DNA from: QHVT01 sp036399015
GTDB taxonomy: Bacteria; Acidobacteriota; Thermoanaerobaculia; Gp7-AA8
DNA: 64,000 nucleotides
NCBI GenBank assembly: GCA_036399015.1
Contig: DASWNW010000085.1
Span: forward strand, 1-64,000
Reading direction: 5' to 3'
The translations under genes were made by a program, and so were the position numbers. Of the stretch, positions 44,558 to 54,114 are shown one piece after another (positions within the stretch are counted from its first letter, which is position 1; every line of letters starts with the position of its first letter). The notes beneath the pieces are model-generated. The model did not search any database and was not told the origin of the DNA. It worked only from the letters and a program-made list of their open reading frames with translations.

Positions 44558-45568
44558 TCACGACTCGCCGCGCGTCACATCTTTCCAGCGGAGCCCTTCA
44601 CGCGCCGCCAGCCCCAGGCCGAGAACCAGCACCGGCAGCGTGCCGATCATGTGGAACAGCACCGCCACCGCCACGCTCGACTCGACGTCGAACGCATAGA
44701 AGCGGGTGAGCACGAGCTGACACGCCTTATGGAACCCGCCGATCGCGCCCGGCGTCGGAATGGCCGCGCCGACCGTCGTCACGCCGGTAATGAAGAAGCT
44801 CGAGTCGAACGGCACCGAGCGGTCGAGCGACTGCGCGGCGAACCAGAATTGCGACGTGAGGCACGCCCAGATGCCGGCGGTGCACAGCAGCACTTTCGCG
44901 AAGGCGGCCTTGTGGCGTGCAATCTCCAGCGTTTCGGTGAAGGTGTCGAAGAAATGCATCCAGGAGTCGCGGAAGCGCTGCGGCAGGATTTTTCCCAGCC
45001 ATTCGTGCAGACGCCGGATGCTCGGCCGGAAGAACGTCAGGCCGAAAATCAGCACCGCCAGCGCGACCAGAATCGCCACCGAGGCGATCGCGCCGATGCG
45101 CACGATGTACAGCCAGGCGGTGATGTCGGGATTGTGCGAAAACTCGTTCCAGCGGCGGAACGCAAAGTAAACAAAAAGAGACAGGATGCTGGTGAGGTCG
45201 AGCACCCGCTCGGTCAGGATCGTGCCGAGCGCGCCGGAGACGCGATGCGTGGTGCGGCGGGCCAGCAGCACCGGACGCGCCACGTCCGCCGCGCGGATCG
45301 GCAGGATGTTCGACAGCATGTAGCCGACCGAGTTCGCGAAGAACGTCGCATAGAACGGCGGAGGGTCGTCCGGATCGAGCAATGTCTGCCACCGTACAGT
45401 CCTCAGCAGCAGCGCGATGACATTGACGGTAAAGCCGACGGCGATCCACCCCAGGTGGGTGCGGCGGAGGATCTGACCCACCTCGCGCAGGTTCGCGTTC
45501 CGAAGGAAGAGCCAGAGAAAGAAAACCGTCAGGGCCGCGATGAACGCGAGCTGGAGCGTGCGCTTCAA
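44558..45568 (-). CDS. YbhN-like flippase-domain membrane protein
   Basis: 336 residues with about eight membrane segments, of the lysylphosphatidylglycerol-synthase transmembrane (UPF0104/YbhN) family. Seen: FLWLFLRNANLREVGQILRR, the conserved ANSVGYMLSNILPIRAADVAR loop, GTILTERVLDLTSI, and GAAIPTPGAIGGFHKACQLV. Homologues move or modify lipids and polyprenyl-linked sugars; substrate here is unknown. Seven bases separate it from the kinase gene upstream. Confidence 0.85.
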   Translation of the reverse strand: MKRTLQLAFIAALTVFFLWLFLRNANLREVGQILRRTHLGWIAVGFTVNVIALLLRTVRWQTLLDPDDPPPFYATFFANSVGYMLSNILPIRAADVARPVLLARRTTHRVSGALGTILTERVLDLTSILSLFVYFAFRRWNEFSHNPDITAWLYIVRIGAIASVAILVALAVLIFGLTFFRPSIRRLHEWLGKILPQRFRDSWMHFFDTFTETLEIARHKAAFAKVLLCTAGIWACLTSQFWFAAQSLDRSVPFDSSFFITGVTTVGAAIPTPGAIGGFHKACQLVLTRFYAFDVESSVAVAVLFHMIGTLPVLVLGLGLAAREGLRWKDVTRGES

Positions 45569-45575
45569 ACGGCGC

Positions 45576-46904
45576 TCATCCTCTCACATCGCTCCTCATC
45601 GGCAGCCGCAGGCGCGCGACGGTCCCCCGCTCCGGCTCCGGGCGGTTCGACAGCGTCAGCACCCCGTCGTGCGCCTCGGCGATCTGCCGCGCCAGCGTGA
45701 GCCCGATCCCCGTCCCCCCCGGCTTGGTCGTGAAGAACGGGACGAAGAGGTTCGCGGTGCCGACGATGCCGGCGCCCTCGTCGATCACGCAGATCTCCAC
45801 CACGTCCCCCGCCGCCCCCCACGTGATGACGACGCCGCCGCCCGTCTCCAGCACCGCGTCGGCGCCGTTGCGCACGAGGTTGATGAGCAGTTGCTCGAGC
45901 TGATCGCCGTCCGCGCGGATGACCAGCTCCGGCCCCCGCTCCACCTGCACCGCGATGCGCGTCTCCAGCTCCGCCACCCGCTGCACGACGTCGCCGACGT
46001 TCACCGGCCGCAAGTCCGGGCGCGGCAGCCGCGCGAGCTGCGAGTACGCCTGGAGGAAGCGCGCCAGTCCGCCCGAGCGCTCGCTGATCACCTCCAGCCC
46101 CTGCTGCGCGTCGTCCTCCCAACCCTCCGGCCGCGGGTCGCGCGACAAGATCGAGGCGAGGCTCTCGGCGATCGAGCGGATCGGCGCGAGGGAGTTGTTC
46201 AACTCGTGCGAGAGCACGCGCACCAGCCGCTGCCACGCCTGCCGCTCCTCCTCCCGCAGGGTCCTGCTGAGGTCCGACATCGACAGCATCACGTGCGGCA
46301 CGCCGTTCTCGCGGAACATCGTCCGCCGGATCCGGAACCGCCCATGCCCGCCCGGCAGCACCACTTCGTCGGTGCGCGCCTCCGCGCCGGCGAGGAACGG
46401 CTGCAGCGCCAGGTCGGCGGCCGACCGCCCGTGCAACTGCTCCGCGGAGCGGCCGAGCAGCCGCTCGCCCGCGCGGTTCACCAGGCGCAGCTTCCCCGCC
46501 TCGTCGAACGTGAAGATCGCGGAGTCGATGTGCTCCAGCACCGACCGCACCAGCGCCGCCGCCTCCACCCCCTCCAGCCTCCGCGAGCGCAGCGCACGCG
46601 TGAGCAGGTTCAGCTCGCGCGCGACCTCGCCCATCCCGTCGTCGCGGTGCGATCCCCGCGCGCGGATGGAGTAGTCCTCCTCCCGGATCGCCGAGATGAG
46701 GTTCGCCAGCGTGCGCAGCCGGTACCCGAGCAGCGCCCGCACCACGGCAAACATGATCGCGAACGACAGCAGCGCGAGAACGGACATCGTCCAGCGCGTC
46801 GCCGCCGTCTGCTCCTCCCCGAACACGAGCCACGCACCCGCGGCGATGAGCGGCGCGAGCGACGCGAGCACGGCGAGCGCGATTCTGTCCTCGAGGCGTT
46901 TCAA
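45576..46904 (-). CDS. Sensor histidine kinase, NtrY-like
   Basis: 442 residues. Two N-terminal membrane segments (about 10-60), a HAMP-like linker, and a PAS domain (about 120-215) come before a HisKA domain with His at about 233 (VLSHELNNSLAPIRS). The HATPase_c domain has NLVRNGADAV, CVIDEGAGI and GGTGIGLTLARQI. Its likely partner is the sigma54 regulator immediately upstream (47010). A decamer-repeat hairpin (46909-47007) fills the gap between them. Confidence 0.9.
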   Translation of the reverse strand: MKRLEDRIALAVLASLAPLIAAGAWLVFGEEQTAATRWTMSVLALLSFAIMFAVVRALLGYRLRTLANLISAIREEDYSIRARGSHRDDGMGEVARELNLLTRALRSRRLEGVEAAALVRSVLEHIDSAIFTFDEAGKLRLVNRAGERLLGRSAEQLHGRSAADLALQPFLAGAEARTDEVVLPGGHGRFRIRRTMFRENGVPHVMLSMSDLSRTLREEERQAWQRLVRVLSHELNNSLAPIRSIAESLASILSRDPRPEGWEDDAQQGLEVISERSGGLARFLQAYSQLARLPRPDLRPVNVGDVVQRVAELETRIAVQVERGPELVIRADGDQLEQLLINLVRNGADAVLETGGGVVITWGAAGDVVEICVIDEGAGIVGTANLFVPFFTTKPGGTGIGLTLARQIAEAHDGVLTLSNRPEPERGTVARLRLPMRSDVRG

Positions 46905-46908
46905 CTTG

Positions 46909-47007
46909 GTTCCTCGGAGTTCCTCGGGTTCCTCGGGGTTCCTCGGAGTTTCTGCAACCGTCCCCCGCCGAGGAACCCGAGGAACTCCGAGGAACTCCGA
47001 GGAACCG
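46909..47007. repeat. Inverted 9-10-bp repeat hairpin, regulator/kinase gap
   Basis: The left arm (46909-46951) is four units of TTCCTCGGAG type, 9-10 bases each. The right arm (46969-47007) has four GAGGAACYCC-type units, the reverse complement. The short centre is about 17 bases. Together they could form a stem of about 40 bp. The same unit recurs at 56585. Confidence 0.9.
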
Positions 47008-47009
47008 CC

Positions 47010-48365
47010 TCAAATCCCGTATCGCTGCATTCTCCGGTACATCGCGCTTCGGCTCAGCCCCAGGGCCTCGGCGGCGCGGCTCACGCTGCCTTCGCAGCGG
47101 GCGAGCGCCTTGCGGATCAGCACTACCTCCACCTCCTCGAGACTCATCTCCTCGAGGCGCGGCGCGCGGTCGGGGGAGGCGAGGCCGAGGTCGGAGGCGC
47201 GGATGGTCGAGCCGCTCGCCATCAGCACCGCCCCCTCCACCGCGTGATCGAGCTCGCGCACGTTGCCCGGCCAGTGGTGGGCGAGGAGCGTCTTCATCGC
47301 CGCCTCGTCGAAGCCGCTGACGTCCTTCCGGTAGCGGCGCGCGTGCGCGGTGAGGAAGTGGCCGGCCAGCGGCGGGATGTCCTCGCGGCGGTCGCGCAGC
47401 GGCGGGATGTTGATCTCGACGGTCCGCAGGCGGAAGTAGAGGTCCTGCCGGAAACGGCCCCCCTCCACCTCCGCCTCGAGCGGCGCGTTCGTGGCGGAGA
47501 GCAGCCGCACGTCCGCCTTGCGCGTCTGCGACGACCCGACGCGCTCGAACTCCCCCGTCTCCAGCACCCGCAGCAGCTTCGCCTGCTGCGCCGGCGGCAC
47601 GTTCGCGATCTCGTCGAGAAAGAGCGTCCCCTGGTCGGCGAGCTCGAACCGCCCGACGCGGTCCTGCCGCGCGTCGGTGAACGCCCCCTTCACATGTCCG
47701 AACAGCTCCGACTCGAAGAGCGTCGCGGCGAGGCCGCCGACGTTGACCGATACGAGCGGCCGCGCCGCCCGGTGCGACGACGCGTGCAGCGCCCGCGCGA
47801 CGACGCCTTTGCCGGTGCCGTTCTCGCCGGTGATCAGCACGCTCGCGTCCGACGGGCCGAGGCGCTCGATCTTCTCCAGCACCGGCCGCATGGCGCGCGA
47901 CTCGGCGATCACCGTCGGCCGCTTCGACTGATCGCCGCGCAGCACCCGGTTCTCCGATTCGAGCCGCTGTCCGCGCCGCAGCGCCCGCCCGAGCTCGACC
48001 TGCGCGCGCAGCGTCGCCAGCAGCTTCCCGTTCTCCCACGGCTTCTGCACGAAGTCGCGCGCGCCGAGGCGCATCGCGGCGACAGCGACGTCGACCGAGC
48101 TCCAGGCGGTCATGACCACGACCGGCAGCAGCTCGTCGTACGCGTGCAGCCGTTCCAGCAGCTCCAGCCCCTCGGCGCCGCTGGTCGTGTCACGGGCGTA
48201 ATTGAGGTCGAGCAGCACGACGTCGAACGTGCGCGCCTCCACCGCCCGCAGCACGGCCGCGGGCGAGCTCACCGTCTCGACCTCGAAGCCCTCGCTGCGC
48301 AGCAGCAGGCGGATCGCGGAGAGGACCTGTGGCTGGTCGTCGGCGGCCAGGACGCGCGGCGTCAT
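47010..48365 (-). CDS. Sigma54-dependent response regulator, NtrC family
   Basis: 451 residues. The receiver domain has acidic pocket Asp9/Asp10 and phospho-acceptor Asp53 (VVLLDLNY), and a conserved Lys in FVQKPW. The AAA+ domain has Walker A GENGTGKG, Walker B GTLFLDEIAN and the sigma54-contact loop as GAFTDA (a common variant of GAFTGA). A Fis-type HTH (SVSRAAEALGLSRSAMYRRM) closes it. Start 48365 was chosen; an in-frame ATG at 48374 is also possible. Position directly after the ABC genes suggests that it controls the exporter. Confidence 0.92.
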   Translation of the reverse strand: MTPRVLAADDQPQVLSAIRLLLRSEGFEVETVSSPAAVLRAVEARTFDVVLLDLNYARDTTSGAEGLELLERLHAYDELLPVVVMTAWSSVDVAVAAMRLGARDFVQKPWENGKLLATLRAQVELGRALRRGQRLESENRVLRGDQSKRPTVIAESRAMRPVLEKIERLGPSDASVLITGENGTGKGVVARALHASSHRAARPLVSVNVGGLAATLFESELFGHVKGAFTDARQDRVGRFELADQGTLFLDEIANVPPAQQAKLLRVLETGEFERVGSSQTRKADVRLLSATNAPLEAEVEGGRFRQDLYFRLRTVEINIPPLRDRREDIPPLAGHFLTAHARRYRKDVSGFDEAAMKTLLAHHWPGNVRELDHAVEGAVLMASGSTIRASDLGLASPDRAPRLEEMSLEEVEVVLIRKALARCEGSVSRAAEALGLSRSAMYRRMQRYGI

Positions 48366-48376
48366 CACCCCCATTG

Positions 48377-50785
48377 TCACTCGACATAGAGCGCGACGGC
48401 AGGATCGAGCCGCACCGCCCGCCGCACCGGCACCCACGCCGCCAGCAGCGCGATCGCGCCGAGCAGCAGCGGGACGGCGGTGTAGATGACCGGGTCGTGT
48501 GTGCTGATCTGGTAGACGACGCTCTGCAGGAAGCGCCCCGCGACCACCGCGCCGGCGAGGCCGATGACGATCCCCACCGCCGCCACCACCGCGGCGCGGC
48601 CGAGCACCAGCCGCACGATCTCGCCGTTCGTCGCGCCGAGGGCCACCCGCACGCCGATCTCGTTCGTGCGCTGCTGCACCTGGTAGGCGATCAGCGCGTA
48701 CAGCCCAATCGCCGCGAGCAGCAGCGCGATGATCCCGAACGCGGAGGTGAGCATCGCCTGGAACTTCGGCATCGAGACCGTCCGCTCGAGCGTCACGTCC
48801 ATCGTCTCCACGTCGTACAGCGCGATGTCGGGATCGACCTGCCGGACCGCCGCGCGCACCGCCGCGACGGTGGCGCCGAGGTCGTGCTTCGCGCGGACGA
48901 CCAGCGTCACGTTGCTCATCGGCAGCCGTGAGATCGGGCCGTAGAGCGCCGGCTCCGGGTCGCTGAGCGGCCCGCCGAAACGCTCGCCGCGCACGACGCC
49001 GACGATCGTGCTCTCCTTGCCCCAGAAGATCAGCTTCTTCCCGACCGCCTCCTCCCGCGGGAAGTAGCGCTTCGCCAGCGCCTCGTTCACCACGATGGTC
49101 GGCGGCGCGCCGGGGCGGTCGTCGCGCGTCAGCGTCCGTCCGCGCAGCAGCGTGATCCCGAGCGTCTCGAAGTAGCCGGGGGACACCGGACGGACCCCCA
49201 CCTCGTCTTTCGGCCCGCCGCTGTCCGGCTGCCCGAGGACCGTGATCTGCGAGGTGAAGTTGCGCTCGAGCGGATGCGCCATCCCGAGCGCCACGCTCGC
49301 CACGCCCGGCACGGTGGAGACGCGCTCGAGCAGCCGGTCATAGAAGTTCACCGCCGCCGGCCAGTTCGGATAGTCGGCGCGCCCCGGCGGCGGGTACTTC
49401 GCCTCCGGCAGCGTCATCGAGAGCGTGACCACGTCCGCCGTGCGCACCCCGACGTCGACCGCGAGGAGGCCGGCGAGGCTCTTCAGCAGCAGGCCGGCGG
49501 TGATGACCAGCACGACCGCGAGCGCCACCTCCGCGACCACCAGCACGCTCCGCCCCGCGGTGCGCGTGCCGCGGATGGCGACGCGCATGCTGCCCAGCGC
49601 CAGCGCCGGCTGGACGTTCGAGGTGCGGATCGCCGGGATGACGCCGAAGAGGAGCGCCGACAACAGCGCCGCCGCGACGGCGAAGCCGAGCACCGGGAGG
49701 TTCATGCCGATGTTGCCGCCGCGCGGCATCGCCGGCGCGACCGCGATCAGCGCGCGCGTCGCCCACCACGCCACCGCGATGCCGAGCGCGCCGCCGAGCG
49801 CCGCCAGCACTCCGCTCTCGGTCAGGAGCTGCCGCACGAGCCGCGCGCGCGACGCGCCGAGGCTGGCGCGGATCGCCAGCTCGCGCGCACGGGTGTCGGC
49901 GCGGGCGAGCATCAGCCCCGCCACGTTGATGCAGGCGATCAGCAGCACCGCGAGGACCGCCGCGCCGAGGATGTAGAGGCGCGGCCGCGCGTCGCGCACG
50001 AGCGCGTCGAGCAGCGGCTCGACGAAGACGCCGCGTCCCTTGTTGTCGGCCGGATACTGCAGCGCCAGACGCTGCGCGATCGCGTTCATCTCGCTCTCGG
50101 CCTGCTCGCGCGCCACGCCGTCCTTCAGCCGTCCGATGACGTAGACGTTGTGGACGCCGCGCACCTCACCCAGCGGATGGACGGCCGCGGTCAGCGGGAT
50201 CCAGAAGTCGGTCGTCGCCCATCGCGACACGGCAGGGACGTCGGGTACGACGCCGACGATCGTGTGCACCTTCCCGTCGAGCGTGACCCGCCGCCCGACG
50301 ACGTCCGCCGCGGCGAACCTCCGCCGCCGCATCGAGTCGCTGATCAGCGCCACCGCCTCCGCCCCGGTGCGGTCGTCCGTGACGGCGAACGTCCGTCCGG
50401 CGACCGGCCGCACGCCGATCAGGCCGAAGAGGGTGTGCGAGGCGCCCATCACGTTCACCCGCTCCGCCTCCGAGCCTGGCTCGGTGAGGTTGAACTGTTT
50501 CGCGGTCGTGGCGCCGAGGGCGCTGAACGCGCGCTGCTGACGCGTCCAGTCGGCGTAGTCGGGCATCGACGCCCCCTCGCGATAGCTGGCGTTGTGCGCG
50601 TCGGTCTCCCAGACGCGCATGAGGCGGTCCGCCTCCGGGAACGGCAGCGGCTCGAGCACGACCGCGTAGAGGATGCTGAACATGGCGGTGTTGGCACCGA
50701 TGGCCACGGCCAGGGTGACGATCACCGCCACGGCGAAGCCGGGCGTGCGGAAGAGGTTGCGCAGTGCGATGCGGATGTCGTTCAT
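48377..50785 (-). CDS. MacB/FtsX-type ABC permease 2
   Basis: 802 residues with the duplicated ABC2/FtsX architecture: MacB-type periplasmic core domains (about 20-240 and 440-640) and FtsX membrane bundles (about 285-400 and 680-795). Seen: ARADTRARELAIRASLGASR and NEIGVRVALGATNGEIVRLV, the coupling segments of this family, plus FETLGITLLRGR. It is a paralog of the adjacent permease (50794). Such twin permeases with one ATPase export peptides, lipids or antibiotics; substrate unknown. It ends 11 bases before the regulator start. Confidence 0.9.
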   Translation of the reverse strand: MNDIRIALRNLFRTPGFAVAVIVTLAVAIGANTAMFSILYAVVLEPLPFPEADRLMRVWETDAHNASYREGASMPDYADWTRQQRAFSALGATTAKQFNLTEPGSEAERVNVMGASHTLFGLIGVRPVAGRTFAVTDDRTGAEAVALISDSMRRRRFAAADVVGRRVTLDGKVHTIVGVVPDVPAVSRWATTDFWIPLTAAVHPLGEVRGVHNVYVIGRLKDGVAREQAESEMNAIAQRLALQYPADNKGRGVFVEPLLDALVRDARPRLYILGAAVLAVLLIACINVAGLMLARADTRARELAIRASLGASRARLVRQLLTESGVLAALGGALGIAVAWWATRALIAVAPAMPRGGNIGMNLPVLGFAVAAALLSALLFGVIPAIRTSNVQPALALGSMRVAIRGTRTAGRSVLVVAEVALAVVLVITAGLLLKSLAGLLAVDVGVRTADVVTLSMTLPEAKYPPPGRADYPNWPAAVNFYDRLLERVSTVPGVASVALGMAHPLERNFTSQITVLGQPDSGGPKDEVGVRPVSPGYFETLGITLLRGRTLTRDDRPGAPPTIVVNEALAKRYFPREEAVGKKLIFWGKESTIVGVVRGERFGGPLSDPEPALYGPISRLPMSNVTLVVRAKHDLGATVAAVRAAVRQVDPDIALYDVETMDVTLERTVSMPKFQAMLTSAFGIIALLLAAIGLYALIAYQVQQRTNEIGVRVALGATNGEIVRLVLGRAAVVAAVGIVIGLAGAVVAGRFLQSVVYQISTHDPVIYTAVPLLLGAIALLAAWVPVRRAVRLDPAVALYVE

Positions 50786-50793
50786 GAGGTCTC

Positions 50794-53208
50794 CTACTCC
50801 GAGCCGAGGACCAGGGCGGGATCGGTGGTGGCGGCGCGCCACGCCGGGATCGAGGCGGCGAGGAGGCCGGTGACGGCGAGCAGCGTTGCCACGCCGAGGA
50901 GCGACACCGGGTCGTACGCGCCGATGCCGAAGAGCATCGTCTGCAGCACGCGATTCGTCAGCAGCGACAGCAGCGCCCCCGCCACCAGCCCCGCCGCCAC
51001 CATGCGCATTCCTCGGCCAACGATAAAGGCGGCGATCTCCTGCTCGGTCGCGCCGAGCGCCATGCGCACGCCGATCTCCCGTCGCCGGCGCGCGACGTTC
51101 GTCGCCAGCACGCCCGCCAGTCCGACGGCGGCGAGCAGCAGCGCCGACACACCGAAGAGCGACAGCAGCGTCGTGCGCAGCTTCTGCGCGCCGAGCGAAG
51201 CGCCGACGACGTCCGCCAGCGGACGCGGGTTCATGACCGGCGCGTCGGGAGAGATCGAGGAGACGACCGCGCGGATGGCCGGCACGATCGCCGCCGCGTC
51301 CGCGTCCGTCCGCACCACCATCGTCGCGGAGCGCCGCCGCGGCGACTGCTTCCAGGGCACGTAGAACGTCTGCGCCGCCGGCTCGTCGATGCCCATGATC
51401 CGCGCGGCACGCGCGACGCCGACGATCAGGTGCGACTGGTCGTCCATGGCCATGACGCGCTGCCCGACCGCCGACCCTTCCGGCCAGTGGCGGCGGGCGA
51501 AGGTCTCGTCGACGATCACCACCCGCGGCGCGTCGCGGTCGTCGTCGCTGGTGAAGCCGCGTCCCGCGAGGATCGGGATGCCTACCGCCTCGAAGTAGCC
51601 CGGCGTGACGGTGCGCTGTTCGATCTGCAGCTCCTCGCCGGGCGGCGGCGCGGGCCGCCCTTCGATGGCGATGCGCATGCCGTTGAAGTCGCCGTCGAAC
51701 GGCAGGATCGTCGTGGCGCCGGCCGCGGTGACGCCCGGCACCTCCAGCAGCCGCCGCTCCAGCTCGTCGTAGAAGCGGGGCACCTCTTCGACGGTGCGAT
51801 ACGCACTCGACGGCGCCCGCACGCCGAACACGAACGCGCCGCGGTAGTCGATGCCGGTATCGACCGACATGAGGTTCCAGAAGCTGCGCGCCACGAGCGC
51901 CGCGCCGGCGAGGAGCACCATCGAAAGCGCGACCTGCACCACCACCAGCGACGCATGTGCGCCGAGGGCGGCGCCGTCCTCGCTCGCACCCCGGCCGCGC
52001 AGGTGAATGGCCTGCCAGCCGCGCCACTGCCGCATCGCCGGAATGGCGGCGACGAGGAGGGCCGCGAACAGGCCCGCGCCGAGGGCGAACGCGGCGACCG
52101 CCGGGTCGATCGACGCGCCGGCGACGCGGGGGATCGCGCCGGCCGCCGCGCGCGAGATCCAGCGGATGGCCGCGTGCGCGAAGAACGCGCCCAGCACCGC
52201 GCCGCTCAACCCGAGCAGCAGCGTCTCCGCGAGCAGCGGCAGGAAGAGGTTCCAGGGTCGCGCGCCGAGCGCGGAGCGCACCGCCAGCTCCGCGTTGCGG
52301 CTCGACACGCGCGCCAGCATCAGGTTCGCCACGTTCACGCACGCCATCGCCAGGAGCAGCAGCACCGCGGCGAAGAGGAGCCAGATCGGCTGCCGCACCG
52401 TCTCGGTGATCCGCGCGTGCAGCGGCACGACCCTCATGCCCCGGCCGCTGTTCGAGTCGGGGTAGGTCTTCTCCAGCCGCTTCCCGATCGCCGCCACCCG
52501 CGCCGCCGCCTGCTCCGCGGTGACGCCCGGCCGCAGCCGCGCGATCGCCGTGAACGAGCGGCCGCTGCGCGTGACCTGATTGGTTGCGAGGTCGATCGCC
52601 AGCGTCGTCCAGATCTCGACCGGCGCGGTGTTGTCGCCGAGATACGGGTGCTCGAAGTCGGGGCCGAGGACGCCAATGACGGTCAGCGTGCCGGCGTCGA
52701 GGCGGATCGGCTGTCCGACGATCGACGGATCGGCGCCGAACTTGCGGCGCCAGAGGCTGTAACTGAGGATCGCCGTGGTGTCGTTGCCGGGGGTGTCTTC
52801 GTGCCGCTGGAACAACCGCCCGTGCAGCGGCCGGATGCCGAGGACGTCGAAGAAGCCGCTCTCCACCGCCGCTCCCACCAGCACCTCCGGCTCGCCCGCG
52901 CCGACGAGCGACGGGCTCCACTCGTCGTACGCGGCGGCTCGCTCGAATGCGTTGCTCTGCGCGACGGCGTCGAGGTAGTCGGGATACGACACCGGATGAT
53001 GCCGTCCCTCGGTGTCCCCCACTTTGCTGCCGAGGAAGCGGACGATGCGCTCCGGGTCGCGGTACGGCAGCGGCTCGAGGAGCACCGCACGGGCGATGCT
53101 GAACACCGCGGTCGCGGCGCCGACGGCGAGCGTCAGCGTGGCCAGCGCGGCGAGGGTGAAGCCGGGCGCGCGGAGGAGGCCGCGCAGGGCGATGCGGAAG
53201 TCGTTCAT
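50794..53208 (-). CDS. MacB/FtsX-type ABC permease 1
   Basis: 804 residues, same duplicated layout as permease 2: MNDFRIALRGLLRAPGFTLA start, MacB-type core domains, and membrane bundles with SSRNAELAVRSALGARPWNL and RRREIGVRMALGATEQEIAAF. FDVLGIRPLHGRLF and FEAVGIPILAGRGF are family segments in the two periplasmic halves. The start overlaps the ATPase stop (ATGA, 53205-53208). A nine-base gap separates it from the second permease. The two permeases may form a heterodimer (inference). Confidence 0.9.
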   Translation of the reverse strand: MNDFRIALRGLLRAPGFTLAALATLTLAVGAATAVFSIARAVLLEPLPYRDPERIVRFLGSKVGDTEGRHHPVSYPDYLDAVAQSNAFERAAAYDEWSPSLVGAGEPEVLVGAAVESGFFDVLGIRPLHGRLFQRHEDTPGNDTTAILSYSLWRRKFGADPSIVGQPIRLDAGTLTVIGVLGPDFEHPYLGDNTAPVEIWTTLAIDLATNQVTRSGRSFTAIARLRPGVTAEQAAARVAAIGKRLEKTYPDSNSGRGMRVVPLHARITETVRQPIWLLFAAVLLLLAMACVNVANLMLARVSSRNAELAVRSALGARPWNLFLPLLAETLLLGLSGAVLGAFFAHAAIRWISRAAAGAIPRVAGASIDPAVAAFALGAGLFAALLVAAIPAMRQWRGWQAIHLRGRGASEDGAALGAHASLVVVQVALSMVLLAGAALVARSFWNLMSVDTGIDYRGAFVFGVRAPSSAYRTVEEVPRFYDELERRLLEVPGVTAAGATTILPFDGDFNGMRIAIEGRPAPPPGEELQIEQRTVTPGYFEAVGIPILAGRGFTSDDDRDAPRVVIVDETFARRHWPEGSAVGQRVMAMDDQSHLIVGVARAARIMGIDEPAAQTFYVPWKQSPRRRSATMVVRTDADAAAIVPAIRAVVSSISPDAPVMNPRPLADVVGASLGAQKLRTTLLSLFGVSALLLAAVGLAGVLATNVARRRREIGVRMALGATEQEIAAFIVGRGMRMVAAGLVAGALLSLLTNRVLQTMLFGIGAYDPVSLLGVATLLAVTGLLAASIPAWRAATTDPALVLGSE

Positions 53209-53936
53209 CGCGCCACCTCGAAGCCGCTCTCGCGCGGCTCGCGCTCGTCGAACCGCATCCGCTCCTCCTCCACGACGCGGCCGTCGAAGAGATGCACGGT
53301 GCGCTCGGCGTGCCTCGCGTAGCGCGGATCGTGCGTGACCATGCAGACGGTCGCGCCGTCGCGGTGCAGCTCGCGGAGGAGACCCATGACCGCGTCGCCG
53401 TTGCGCGAGTCGAGGTTGCCGGTCGGCTCGTCGGCCAGGACGATGGAGGGCTCGCCGACGATCGCGCGGGCGACCGCCACGCGCTGCTGCTGCCCGCCGC
53501 TGAGCTGTCCCGGGAAGTGGTTCATCCGGTGAGCCATCCCGACGCGCTCCAGCGCCGCCTCCGCGCGCCGCCTCCGCTCGGCCGGCGGCACCTTCCGGTA
53601 GGCGAGCGGCAGCTCGACGTTCTGCGAGACGGTGAGGTCGCCGATGAGGTTGAAGCTCTGGAAGACGAAGCCGACTTCGCGGTTGCGGATGCGGGCGCGC
53701 TCCAGCCGCGAGAGGCGCGCCACCGGCGTACCGTTCAGCGTGTAGTCGCCCGTGGTGGGCGCGTGCAGGAGACCGAGAATGGAGAGGAGCGTCGACTTTC
53801 CGCAGCCCGAGGGTCCGGCGATGGAGACGTACTCCCCCTCCTCGATGTCGAGATGGACGCCGTCGAGCGCGTGCGTCTCGATCTCGTCGGTATAGAACAC
53901 CTTGGTCAGTCCCTGCAGATGAATCAGTGGCGGCAT
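53205..53936 (-). CDS. MacB/LolD-type ABC ATPase
   Basis: 243 residues from ATG 53936. Walker A GPSGCGKSTLLSILG, Q-loop VFQSFNLI, signature LSGGQQQRVAVARAI, Walker B VLADEPTGNLD and the His switch VTHDPRYARHAE are all intact. It is the single ATPase for the two permeases downstream. An upstream ATG (53975) lacks support. It heads the long minus-strand run that extends to lon. The 178 bases upstream hold the divergent promoter region for the deacetylase-like gene. Confidence 0.94.
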   Translation of the reverse strand: MPPLIHLQGLTKVFYTDEIETHALDGVHLDIEEGEYVSIAGPSGCGKSTLLSILGLLHAPTTGDYTLNGTPVARLSRLERARIRNREVGFVFQSFNLIGDLTVSQNVELPLAYRKVPPAERRRRAEAALERVGMAHRMNHFPGQLSGGQQQRVAVARAIVGEPSIVLADEPTGNLDSRNGDAVMGLLRELHRDGATVCMVTHDPRYARHAERTVHLFDGRVVEEERMRFDEREPRESGFEVAR

Positions 53937-54114
53937 GCCTCGCCCTTTCCAACCGCGATGCCATCTCCGCGGCAAGTCTTTTCAATGAGTTACGCATCGA
54001 GCCGCCGCGGCGGCGTTCCGGCCGTGGGACCGCCGCGCGCGAAAATGGGACGCCGCGTGCAATGTCCGGCACCGTACAGTCACCGTCAGTAAAATGCCGT
54101 GTTCACAGCCGTCG

